In this document: positions 1-7,059 of the stretch, piece after piece
How the letters are laid out: each line of letters starts with the position of its first letter
Numbering within the stretch: position 1 is the stretch's first letter
Source: Opitutaceae bacterium
GTDB taxonomy: Bacteria; Verrucomicrobiota; Verrucomicrobiia; Opitutales; Opitutaceae
Assembly: GCA_031272375.1 (NCBI GenBank)
Contig: JAISTY010000077.1
Span: 1-9,456, forward strand
Direction of reading: 5' to 3'
DNA length: 9,456 nucleotides
Program-made: the position numbers and the translations under genes
Notes under the pieces: model-generated
What the model was told of the DNA's origin: nothing
Database searches by the model: none
The model's input: only the letters and a program-made list of their open reading frames with translations

Positions 1-394
1 TCAGCGCGGGAGGCTTCTCGGTGGCGGGTTCGGTGGCGGTTGACTGCGGGGCGGCTGTCGAAGCGGCGGGACGGACGATGAACACGTTGCCTGTCGCGGC
101 GGCAGGTTGTCTGGTGGAAGCTTGCTGTGCGGCGGTTTGTGGAGCGGCGGATTGCGCGGGTTTTGCTGCCGTCGCGCTACTGTCGCTCCGTTCCCGTTTC
201 TTCCATCCGAGCCAGTCAAGGATTTGCCTGTCCAACTCCGCCGTCGTGAGAGACGGGTCGCCCATCCACTCGCGCACCAGATTGCGGACGAAATCCAGCA
301 TCCGTCGCATCTTCGCGAGAAGCGAGGCGTCCATCTCCTCCGTTTCCCCGGCGACAACCCGCGTGAACTGGAAAGCAAACCACTCGCTCCGCAC
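1..394 (-). CDS. Unknown protein with Ala/Gln/Pro-rich tail (3' end outside window)
   Basis: I do not recognise this protein. The frame is open from a TGA at 404-406 to the window edge and has high-GC third positions and natural amino-acid use, unlike the two competing minus-strand frames, which are Arg/Ser/Pro- or Cys-rich. It begins around VRSEWFAFQFTRVVAGETEE, continues as a probably helical, charged segment (MDASLLAKMRRMLDFVRNLV, then REWMGDPSLTTAELDRQILD and WLGWKK), and from about residue 75 becomes a low-complexity Ala/Gln/Pro/Thr/Ser tail with no signal peptide or membrane segment visible. The start is uncertain: GTG at 392-394 keeps the coherent FAFQFTR part but has no clear ribosome site; ATG at 332-334 is preceded by GGAGG only two bases away. 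An ATG at 405-407 is out of frame by one base (see findings). The C-terminus lies beyond base 1. Confidence 0.55.
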   Translation of the reverse strand, partial: MRSEWFAFQFTRVVAGETEEMDASLLAKMRRMLDFVRNLVREWMGDPSLTTAELDRQILDWLGWKKRERSDSSATAAKPAQSAAPQTAAQQASTRQPAAATGNVFIVRPAASTAAPQSTATEPATEKPPAL

Positions 395-416
395 CGTGTT
401 GCTTCATGGTGAAAGA

Positions 417-494
417 TTAGAAGACGCTCCCTCCAAGCTCCACGCTGTCAAAGCGGCACGAGTATCCCTTTCGCTCTTTCTGCCAGCGTTTCAA
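417..494 (-). CDS. Candidate 25-codon small ORF
   Basis: A TTG codon at 492-494 lies nine bases after a strong Shine-Dalgarno-like GGGAGGG (504-510 on the complementary strand) and opens a 25-codon frame closed by TAA at 417-419. The peptide contains KRWQKERKGY and ends SVELGGSVF; it is basic at the front and has no membrane segment. The frame is closed by TAG just upstream. It ends about ten bases before the ATG at 405-407 upstream of the unknown left-edge gene, so it could be a leader peptide, the remnant of a longer gene, or chance. No family is recognised. Confidence 0.2.
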   Translation of the reverse strand: MKRWQKERKGYSCRFDSVELGGSVF

Positions 495-657
495 GAGCGA
501 CTACCCTCCCTTCAAACGATGCGTTAGCTCCTTTTTTCAAGGGCGGAGTGTAGCACTTCCTCAATTGCACATTTTTTCTTACCGAGCTGAGTTAGGATGA
601 TCGGCAGCTTGAGTTATGGTAGAAACGCAAGTTGTTGCTCTATCAGTGGTTGAGATT
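495..657. other. Stretch without a recognisable gene
   Basis: Between the small ORF candidate and the tRNA 3' end, no frame looks coding on either strand. The base composition is visibly less GC-rich than the rest of the window. It contains T-rich runs (533-538 and 571-577) but no convincing hairpin with a T tract. It probably holds the transcript end of the tRNA and the promoter region of the left-edge gene, but I cannot point to specific elements. Confidence 0.5.
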
Positions 658-732
<75 letters not shown>

Positions 733-749
733 GTGGGATTGGAGGAGGG

Positions 750-778
750 AAAAAGTTTTGGCGGGCGGGGAGTGTCAA
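750..778 (-). promoter_or_regulatory. Probable promoter of tRNA-Lys
   Basis: A perfect -35 hexamer TTGACA lies at 773-778 on the minus strand. At 17 bases spacing the -10 position (750-755) reads CTTTTT, which is poor, so the assignment rests mainly on the -35 and on the location: transcription would start about 10 bases before the mature tRNA 5' end at 732. Confidence 0.35.
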
Positions 779-792
779 CGCCGAAAACGCGG

Positions 793-829
793 TTTTTCAA
801 ATTCGGGGCGCGTTCGCGTTCACGGGGCG
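793..829 (-). repeat. 37-base dispersed repeat, copy A (MFS gene 3' end)
   Basis: This segment matches 4310-4346 at 34 of 37 positions, in the same orientation. In coding orientation it contains the stop codon of the MFS transporter gene (TGA at 820-822), the block TGAACGCGAAC, then CGCCC, GAATTTGAAAAA. It partly overlaps a weak AAAAC/GTTTT hairpin just downstream. The class of repeat is unknown to me. Confidence 0.75.
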
Positions 830-2097
830 TTCGGGGGCGCCGGTTCCGTTGCCGGGGACAAGGGGCTGGCGGGGTTGATTTTCAGCCAGGCGAGCGTGGC
901 GACGAGCGACATGACGGCGATGGGGATCAGCGGGGCGTTGTAGGAGCCGGACGCGACAACAATGTAGCCGAACAAGACCGTCGTGAGGAAGGAGCCGGCT
1001 TGCGCGGCCATGTTCATCGCCCCGGTGACGACGCCCGCGTTTTTTTGTCCGATATCAAGGCAGACCGCCCAGGCGACCGGCAGGGCGAAGTCCGAGAATC
1101 CATAGGCAAGGGCGAGGAAAAGAATCGTCGGCAGCTTGGCCTGCGTGAAAATGGTCAGCGTTAGAAAGACCGTTGCCGCGCCCAGCCCGCCGACGCCGAC
1201 AAGTCGCCGCCCCCATTTCAAGCCGGTGCGCCTGACCAGAAAATCCGAGGTGATGCCGCCGAGCAGGTTGGCGCCCGCGCCGAACACAAAGGGAAGCCAC
1301 GAGAACATCACCAGCTCCCGGGGCGTGAACCCGCGCCCGTTGACGAGAAAGATGTGGAGCCAGGTCAGGTAAAAAAAAACGCACCAGGCGTTGGCGTGAT
1401 ACATGAGCATGACCCACCAGATGTTCGCCTTTGAGAAAATCTGTTTCCATGGAGTTTTGCGGTGGTCGCTCATGATGGGCATGGGATTGATTTTCTCCAG
1501 CTCGGCCCGTGTGACGCCCCGTTTCTCCGCGGGATGGTCGCGGAAGAAAAACCACCAGGCGAGCGTCCACAGGAGCCCGGCCGCGCCGAAGACATAAAAG
1601 ACCGCGCGCCAGCCCAGCCATTGCTGGAGGGGAATGACCAGCACCGGCGACAGCGCCCCGCCCAGCCGGCTCGCCATCCAGACAAAGCTCTGCGCCCGCG
1701 CCCGTTCGTGGATCGGAAACCAGCGGGCGATGGCCGCGGAGAAATTCGGGAACGCCCCCGCCTCGCCCGCGCCGAACAGGAATCGGACGATCAGCAGTTG
1801 GCGGAAGCCTTGCGCGAGGCCGGTGAGAACGGTGAACGCGGACCACCACGCGACGATGCGCGTGAGTATTTTGCGCGGACCGTATTTGTCGCCCAGCGCG
1901 CCGCCGGGGATTTCGAAAATCCCGTAGGCGATGACAAAGGCGCCGAGCACCCAGCCCCATTGCTCCAGGGAAATCCCCAGCTCCTCCTGGATGTTTTTTC
2001 CCGAAACGGAAATGCACACGCGGTCGAGATACGTGATCATCGAGCCGAGGAAGAGCAGCGCGAGGACGCGGAAACGTTGGGGAATGGGGCGGTTCAT
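820..2097 (-). CDS. MFS transporter, anion:cation symporter (ACS) type, probable sugar-acid uptake
   Basis: This 425-residue membrane protein has about 12 hydrophobic segments, the usual length for the family. ACS-type signatures are visible: YLDR in the first helix (residues 23-26), the loop 2-3 motif GALGDKYGPRK (66-76), GEAGAFP (111-117) and WFPIHERARAQ (126-136), plus a hydrophilic central loop around residues 185-215 after WWFFFRDHP. ACS transporters carry hexuronates, galactonate, glucarate or related acids in symport with protons; here the overlapping KDG kinase gene makes an aldonate, uronate or KDG itself the best guess for substrate. The ATG at 2095-2097 overlaps the kinase stop by four bases (ATGA), implying translational coupling, and the encoded protein starts directly before the first membrane helix. 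The longer in-frame extension upstream is a shadow of the kinase gene. The stop codon lies in repeat copy A. Substrate is inferred only from context. Confidence 0.88.
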   Translation of the reverse strand: MNRPIPQRFRVLALLFLGSMITYLDRVCISVSGKNIQEELGISLEQWGWVLGAFVIAYGIFEIPGGALGDKYGPRKILTRIVAWWSAFTVLTGLAQGFRQLLIVRFLFGAGEAGAFPNFSAAIARWFPIHERARAQSFVWMASRLGGALSPVLVIPLQQWLGWRAVFYVFGAAGLLWTLAWWFFFRDHPAEKRGVTRAELEKINPMPIMSDHRKTPWKQIFSKANIWWVMLMYHANAWCVFFYLTWLHIFLVNGRGFTPRELVMFSWLPFVFGAGANLLGGITSDFLVRRTGLKWGRRLVGVGGLGAATVFLTLTIFTQAKLPTILFLALAYGFSDFALPVAWAVCLDIGQKNAGVVTGAMNMAAQAGSFLTTVLFGYIVVASGSYNAPLIPIAVMSLVATLAWLKINPASPLSPATEPAPPNAP

Positions 2098-3161
2098 CGG
2101 GAGAGGTGGGCGGTCGCGTCGCCTTTGGAAAAACCAAGAACTTCCGCGTGGGGCAGGTAAGGGTAATCCCCGCGGACGGTGTGCGCGAGCGCGGCGGCGG
2201 CGGTCGCGTAATCGAGGGCGTCTTGCGCGGACAAGTTGCCGTCGCCAAGCGCGCGGAGCAGGGCGCCGGCGAAGGCGTCGCCGGTGCCGACGCGATCCAC
2301 GATGCCCGTGACGCGGTGGGGCGACAAGCCGCCGCCGGACGCGCGCGGGGAGAGGACGCAGGCGTCCGTCTCGCGGGAATAAAGCAGGGCGCCGAAGGTA
2401 TTTTCGTCGGACGACAGGGTTTGGCGGAGCGTGATGGCGACGCGACGGAGTTGCGGATGTTCGGCGGCAAGCTGCCGCGCGAGCTCCCCGCAACGCGCGG
2501 GGCCGGCGGCGGGTTGTTTTTCCAACAGCATCGCGAGGTCGTAGGGGTTGCCGATGAGCGTTTCGACGAAGGGGAGGTTTTGGAGGTGCGTGTCGCGGGC
2601 GAGGCGTTCGGGGGAGCGCGAGGCGTCCCAGTTCCAGAGTTTGCGCCGGTGGTTGATGTCGCAGGAGGTGGAGAGGCCCGCCTCTCGCGCGGCGCGCAGG
2701 GCGTGCAGGGTGAGCGCGGCGCTGCTGGCCGAAAGCGCGGGCGAGATGCCGGAGGTGTGGAAACGCGTTTTGTCCCTGAAAATCTCCGTCCACGGATACG
2801 CGGCGGCGGGGGTTTCGGCGAAGACGCTGCCGTCGCGGTCATAGACAACCTGTCCGCCGCGCGGTCCGGCGCCGTGTTCGAGGTAGAAGATGCCCATGCG
2901 CCCGTTTCCGCGGAGCAGCACGCGGCTCGTGTCCACGCCGGCGGCGCGGATTTCGGCGAGGCAGGAGCGGGCGACGGGGTTGTCGGGCAGCGCGGTGAGG
3001 AAGGTCGCGTTGCCGCCGAGCTGGGCGATGGTGACGGCGACGTTGGCCTCCGCGCCGGCGAAGGTGGCGATGAGGGAGCCGGGCAAGGCCTGTGTCAGGC
3101 GCAGACCGAACGGCGGACTCATGCGGAGCAGGATTTCGCCGAGGCAAAGGATGTTGTTCAT
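2094..3161 (-). CDS. kdgK: PfkB-family sugar kinase, probable 2-keto-3-deoxygluconate kinase
   Basis: The protein (355 residues) is a cytoplasmic ribokinase-fold kinase that would phosphorylate KDG to KDPG, the entry of uronate, pectin or alginate breakdown into the Entner-Doudoroff route. Visible features are the N-terminal LCLGEILLRMSPP strand, the substrate-side FAGAEANVAVTIAQLGG (34-50), YDRDGSVF near residue 110, DINHRRKLWNW (the counterpart of the DxNYRxKLW segment typical of KDG kinases), and the ATP/anion-hole motif GTGDAFAG (292-299) with the catalytic Asp at 295. The ATG at 3159-3161 is chosen because AAGGGG (3170-3175) lies eight bases upstream and the protein then begins at the family's first strand; an in-frame ATG 19 codons earlier adds an unrelated peptide. 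It is first in a two-gene operon with the MFS transporter and divergent from the FCD-AraC regulator. A different 2-keto sugar-acid or fructose-type substrate cannot be excluded. No KDPG aldolase gene lies in the window. Confidence 0.85.
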   Translation of the reverse strand: MNNILCLGEILLRMSPPFGLRLTQALPGSLIATFAGAEANVAVTIAQLGGNATFLTALPDNPVARSCLAEIRAAGVDTSRVLLRGNGRMGIFYLEHGAGPRGGQVVYDRDGSVFAETPAAAYPWTEIFRDKTRFHTSGISPALSASSAALTLHALRAAREAGLSTSCDINHRRKLWNWDASRSPERLARDTHLQNLPFVETLIGNPYDLAMLLEKQPAAGPARCGELARQLAAEHPQLRRVAITLRQTLSSDENTFGALLYSRETDACVLSPRASGGGLSPHRVTGIVDRVGTGDAFAGALLRALGDGNLSAQDALDYATAAAALAHTVRGDYPYLPHAEVLGFSKGDATAHLSR

Positions 3162-3414
3162 AAAATCATCCCCTTGCGGCAGTCGCGGCGACAGCGAGGC
3201 CGCGAAGGAAGCGATCAAATTCGAGGGGGATCATGGAGAAGCATGGGTAAGGTGGCATGGAAAACATGTTTCTTTCTGGAAACGAACGGGGGCCCAGACC
3301 TCCGCTTCAAGCTTCAAGAAGCTCCGGAGGACGGAATGTTCGGTTTTTCATATTTCCCGGCTTGCTTTGTCCTATTTTACGGAGGCGGGCGGAAAGGGCG
3401 GCGCGGGCGGGGAA
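3162..3414. promoter_or_regulatory. Divergent promoter region between kdgK and the FCD-AraC regulator
   Basis: No frame here looks coding. It must hold the start signals of both divergent units. It contains four CATG motifs at 3232, 3242, 3256 and 3265, a perfect 10-base palindrome AAACATGTTT (3262-3271), the inverted pair GTTTC/GAAAC six bases apart (3268-3283), and a larger imperfect hairpin at 3299-3330 with arms CCTCC/GGAGG and GCTTC/GAAGC. An AT-rich patch (3344-3378, including TATTTT at 3373) may contribute the regulator's promoter, but no good -35/-10 pair could be assigned. Confidence 0.5.
3262..3283. promoter_or_regulatory. Candidate operator (palindrome plus inverted repeat)
   Basis: AAACATGTTT is perfectly self-complementary, and its right half GTTTC pairs with GAAAC at 3279-3283, giving three alternating half-sites within 22 bases. 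It lies about 100 bases upstream of the kdgK start and about 130 bases upstream of the regulator start. The symmetry would suit a dimeric regulator, plausibly the neighbouring one, but AraC-type domains more often bind direct repeats, and the GCATGG pair at 3241 and 3255 would suit that instead. Confidence 0.3.
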
Positions 3415-4278
3415 ATGCGTTTTCCGCTCTTGCGGGCGCCTCCCGCGAAAGGTGTGCTCCGGCTCCGACAACTCCGTTTCCCCGAAATGCCCGACAGCCG
3501 GTTTCACACACTTTCCAATCTCCGCGCCATGATGGAGGGCTTCGGCGCGAGCCATGCCGCGCGCCGCGCCGGCGAGTCCGGCTCAATGGGGGAGTTGCGC
3601 GCCGTCCTCGAGGAACTTGTGGGGGCGGTCCGCCGCCGCGACTCGCGCGGCTACCGCGAGGCCGACACAAAATTGCACGAGGCGATCATGCGCATGGCGG
3701 ACGTCCCCGGACTGCCGGGCGCGTGGAAGGCGGTGTGGGACGAGATTGTCGTGTTCTACCGGCAACGGCACGACTTGAGCGTGACGGACTGGAGGATCTG
3801 CGTCACCGAGCACGAATACCTTGTGGAGGTGATCGGTCTGGGCGACTCCGCCGCGGCCGAGGAAGCCGCGCGCAACCATGCCGAGGCGACCTACGCGCGC
3901 GTCATGTCCGCGCGGCACAAGGACGGGGCGGACGGGAGCGCGTCCGCGGGCACGTCGCTGCACCTTGCGGAGATTCACATGGCCTCGCACCTGCAGCATC
4001 CGCTGCGGCTTGGCTACATCGCGTCGAAGGTCGCCTTCACGAGCGCGGGCAACCTGTCGCGGTTGTTCCGGCGGCGGCATGGCGCGGGGTTCAAGGCGCA
4101 TTTGCAAAGGTTGCGGATGGAGAAGGCGGCGGAGCTGCTCGCCGGCACGCGGCTGCCGGTGGCGACGGTGGCGCGTCGAGTGGGCTACCTCGACGGCTCC
4201 CTGTTCGCGCGCCACTTCGCGCGCCACCACGGCCTTCGTCCCCGGGACTGGCGGACGGCGAAAAAGGCGGAAGGGTGA
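3415..4278 (+). CDS. Transcriptional regulator with N-terminal FCD domain and C-terminal AraC-type HTH
   Basis: The 287-residue protein joins two domains that usually occur in different families. Residues about 31-165 form an all-helical FCD domain, the effector-binding half of FadR/GntR-family regulators: the metal/acid-ligand pattern is present as D84-x3-H88 (ADTKLHEAI), H133 (in TEHEYLVEVI) and H155 (in RNHAEATY), 21 residues after H133. Residues about 185-280 are a complete AraC/XylS DNA-binding domain: LGYIASKVAFTSAGNLSRLF forms the first HTH and VATVARRVGYLDGSLF the second, ending in HHGLRPRDWR. The winged-helix GntR domain that should precede an FCD domain is absent, and only about 30 residues are available in front. 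It is divergent from kdgK and the ACS transporter, so it probably senses a sugar acid and controls them. The start is uncertain: ATG 3415 follows a G-rich stretch; GTG 3454 and ATG 3487 are alternatives and would remove only the non-conserved front. Confidence 0.85.
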   Translation: MRFPLLRAPPAKGVLRLRQLRFPEMPDSRFHTLSNLRAMMEGFGASHAARRAGESGSMGELRAVLEELVGAVRRRDSRGYREADTKLHEAIMRMADVPGLPGAWKAVWDEIVVFYRQRHDLSVTDWRICVTEHEYLVEVIGLGDSAAAEEAARNHAEATYARVMSARHKDGADGSASAGTSLHLAEIHMASHLQHPLRLGYIASKVAFTSAGNLSRLFRRRHGAGFKAHLQRLRMEKAAELLAGTRLPVATVARRVGYLDGSLFARHFARHHGLRPRDWRTAKKAEG

Positions 4279-4284
4279 AAACAG

Positions 4285-4314
4285 TTCCCGCCGGTCACAT
4301 GCGGGAGTTTTTTT
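4285..4314 (+). terminator. Rho-independent terminator after the FCD-AraC gene
   Basis: TCCCGC (4286-4291) pairs perfectly with GCGGGA (4301-4306) around a nine-base loop and is followed by G and seven T (4308-4314). It begins seven bases after the regulator's stop codon. On the minus strand the same stem is followed by ACTGTTTT, so it may also end the convergent oppF transcript, less strongly. Confidence 0.75.
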
Positions 4315-4336
4315 CAAATTCCGGGCGTGTTCGCGT

Positions 4337-4346
<10 letters not shown>
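4310..4346 (-). repeat. 37-base dispersed repeat, copy B (oppF 3' end)
   Basis: This segment matches 793-829 at 34 of 37 positions, in the same orientation. It includes the oppF stop codon (TGA at 4337-4339 in coding orientation) followed by ACGCGAAC. Its far end overlaps the T tract of the terminator at 4285-4314. Confidence 0.75.
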
Positions 4347-5346
<1,000 letters not shown>

Positions 5347-5350
<4 letters not shown>

Positions 5351-6327
5351 ATTTCGCCGGCGTGGGCGCGGAGGCAGGCGTGGGCGCGGGCGTCGTCGCC
5401 GACAACCTGCCGCAGAGGTGCGGGCGCGACGCGGCAGTGTTCGCGGGCGTGCTCGCAGCGCGGGGCGAAGGGGCAGCCGGGGATTTCGCGGGAGAGGTCG
5501 GGCGGGGAGCCGGGGATGGTGTGGAGCGGGCGGCCCTTGGGCTGGAGCGCGGGGATGGAGCGTTGGAGGGCGCGGGTGTAGGGGTGCAGGGGATTTTGAA
5601 AGAGCGAGCGGGTCGGCGCGGTTTCGAGGACGCGCCCGGCATACATGACGAGGGTGCGGTCGCAGAGGCGCGAGATGACGCCGAGGTCGTGCGTGATGAA
5701 GAGGACGGCCATGCGGCGCTCCGCCTGGAGTTGCCGGATGAGTTCGAGGATTTGCGCCTGGACGGTGACGTCGAGGGCGGTGGTGGGTTCGTCGGCGACG
5801 AGGAGTTCGGGGTTGGTGATGAGGGCCATCGCGATCATGACGCGCTGCCGCATGCCGCCGGAGAACTCGTGGGGGTGGGCGTTGAGGCGGCGGGCGGCGT
5901 CGTTGATGCCAACGGCGCGGAGCATGGCGACGGCGCGGTCGCGCGCGTCGGCGGCGGAGATTTTTTCGTGGATGCGCAGGGGTTCCGCGAGCTGGGCGCC
6001 GATGGTGAGGTGGGGGTTGAGGGAGGTCATCGGGTCCTGGAAAATCATCGCGATCCGGCGACCGCGGATGGAGCGGAGCTGTTTTTGGGGGCAGCGGAGG
6101 AGGTCAACGCCGCCGAGCAGCGCGGAGCCGGACTCGACGCGGGCGGGCGGCGCGGGCAGGAGGCGGAGGAGGGAAAGGCAGGTGACGGTTTTGCCGGAAC
6201 CGGACTCGCCGACGATGCCGAGGGTTTCGCCGGGGTTGAGGTGGAAGCCGACGCCGTTGACGGCGCGATAGACGCCGGCGCGGGTGTGGAAGTGGACGCG
6301 GAGATCCTCGACGGAGAGGAGCGGCAT
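5347..6327 (-). CDS. oppD: Peptide/nickel-type ABC transporter ATPase, OppD/DppD-like
   Basis: The protein (326 residues) is the partner ATPase of the downstream OppF-like protein. Motifs are Walker A GESGSGKT (40-47), FQDPMTSLNPHLTIG (96-110) with the Q loop, signature FSGGMRQR (155-162; the Met is typical of OppD/DppD), Walker B LLVADEPTTALD (175-186), the H-loop ITHDLGV (211-217), and the family's C-terminal NPLHPYTRAL (245-254) followed by cysteines at 285, 291, 298 and 318. The ATG at 6325-6327 is preceded by GAGGTG, which overlaps the trxA stop codon, so the gene is probably translated from the trxA transcript. In-frame sequence further upstream is a shadow of trxA. The permease (OppB/OppC) and binding-protein genes are missing from the window, so the pair must work with components encoded elsewhere. 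Confidence 0.9.
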
Positions 6328-6337
6328 GGGCGGCACC

Positions 6338-6673
6338 TCAAACGCGGGCGAGGAGTTTGCCTTTAAGGGAGGCCTTTTGCATGAAGCCCGTGAGGGTCTC
6401 GGCGAGCTGTCCGTTTTTGAAGAGGAGCATCGTCGGGATGGCGCGGATGCCGAATTGGGCGGCGAGGGCCTGGTTTTCGGGTTCGTCAACGTTGACCTTT
6501 GCGAAGGCGATTTGCCCGGCCAGCTCCGGGGCGAGCTGCTCGAGGACGGCGCCGAGGGCCTTGCAGGGGCCGCACCAGGGCGCCCAGAAGTCAACGAGGA
6601 CGGGCGTCGTGGCGGAGGCGATGAACGCGGGGAACGCGGCGGCGGTGAGTTGGGTGATGTTTTCGGAGGACAT
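6338..6673 (-). CDS. trxA: Thioredoxin
   Basis: The protein (111 residues) is a single-domain cytoplasmic thioredoxin that reduces protein disulfides and is recharged by thioredoxin reductase. The active site WCGPC is at residues 33-37 inside LVDFWAPWCGPCK, the cis-proline is Pro80 in IRAIPTMLLF, and KVNVDEPENQALAAQFGI is the usual central part. Length and order match classical TrxA with no signal peptide. No clear ribosome site precedes the ATG at 6671-6673, but this start gives the canonical N-terminus. It lies 51 bases after the 88-residue gene and 10 bases before oppD, so all appear to be one transcript. Confidence 0.95.
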   Translation of the reverse strand: MSSENITQLTAAAFPAFIASATTPVLVDFWAPWCGPCKALGAVLEQLAPELAGQIAFAKVNVDEPENQALAAQFGIRAIPTMLLFKNGQLAETLTGFMQKASLKGKLLARV

Positions 6674-6724
6674 GGCGGTTGGTTTTGCTCGGATTGGAGG
6701 AGAAAAGGGGAGGGCGGCGGGTTG

Positions 6725-6991
6725 TCAGGAGGAGGCCTTGTGGATGATTTCGGCCAGCTCGCGGGGGTCGAGGGTTTCGAGTTTTTTGTGGCGGCGGCGG
6801 ATTTCGTCGAGGGTGCGGAGGGTGGTCTCGGTCATGCGTTCGTGGGTTTGCTCGGAGCCGCCGACGAGGAGGAAACGTTCGCCACGGGTGACGCGTTTGT
6901 GGCCGTCGGTGTTGTCGAGGCCGAGGCCGAGAAGTCCCGTGATTTTGGGAGGGCCGGGGCGTCCGCGGTGGTTGTCCGGTGCTTCAAACAT
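6725..6991 (-). CDS. Small conserved-looking protein of unknown function (88 aa)
   Basis: I cannot name a family. The protein has a Pro/Gly-rich front (RGRPGPPKITG), a central segment LLGLGLDNTDGHKRVTRGER followed by FLLVGGSEQTHERMTETT, and a charged helical C-terminal part LRTLDEIRRRHKKLETLDPR ending ELAEIIHKASS. There is no signal peptide, membrane helix or cysteine. The mixture of polar turns (DNTDGH, GGSEQTHE) with high-GC codon use argues that it is translated. The stop is TGA at 6725-6727 and the start ATG at 6989-6991, without an evident Shine-Dalgarno site. It sits 51 bases upstream of trxA and about 70 bases after the DUF2017-like gene, in the same direction as both. Confidence 0.7.
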   Translation of the reverse strand: MFEAPDNHRGRPGPPKITGLLGLGLDNTDGHKRVTRGERFLLVGGSEQTHERMTETTLRTLDEIRRRHKKLETLDPRELAEIIHKASS

Positions 6992-7059
6992 GGCGGCAAC
7001 GCTGGGAAGGTTCGGGCGGCGGGCAAGCGTTGAGGCAATGAATATTAAGCGCGTTCCAT

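Noticed and set aside
1..378. Minus-strand 125-codon frame (Arg/Ser then Pro-rich) as the left-edge gene
   Set aside because: Its translation (RRRWTPRFSRRCDG-type) is typical of a shifted frame of GC-rich DNA; the alternative frame gives a far more natural protein.
635..654. Resemblance of this stretch to the D-arm part of the neighbouring tRNA-Lys (TGCTCTAyCA), suggesting a tRNA remnant
   Set aside because: Only about 13 of 20 bases match, no other tRNA arm follows, and island insertion would copy the tRNA 3' end and not the D arm.
2098..2793. Upstream extension of the MFS frame to give a 657-residue protein
   Set aside because: The extra part is Arg/Pro-rich and is the kdgK gene read in another frame; the ATGA overlap gives a normal start at 2097.
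3162..3218. Longer kdgK start 19 codons upstream
   Set aside because: The added peptide is not family-like, and the ribosome site AAGGGG is placed for the ATG at 3161.
3257..3532. Plus-strand 91-codon frame starting MENMFLSGN in the divergent gap
   Set aside because: It overlaps the regulator's frame, has no ribosome site and has an unconvincing composition; the region is better explained as promoter and leader.
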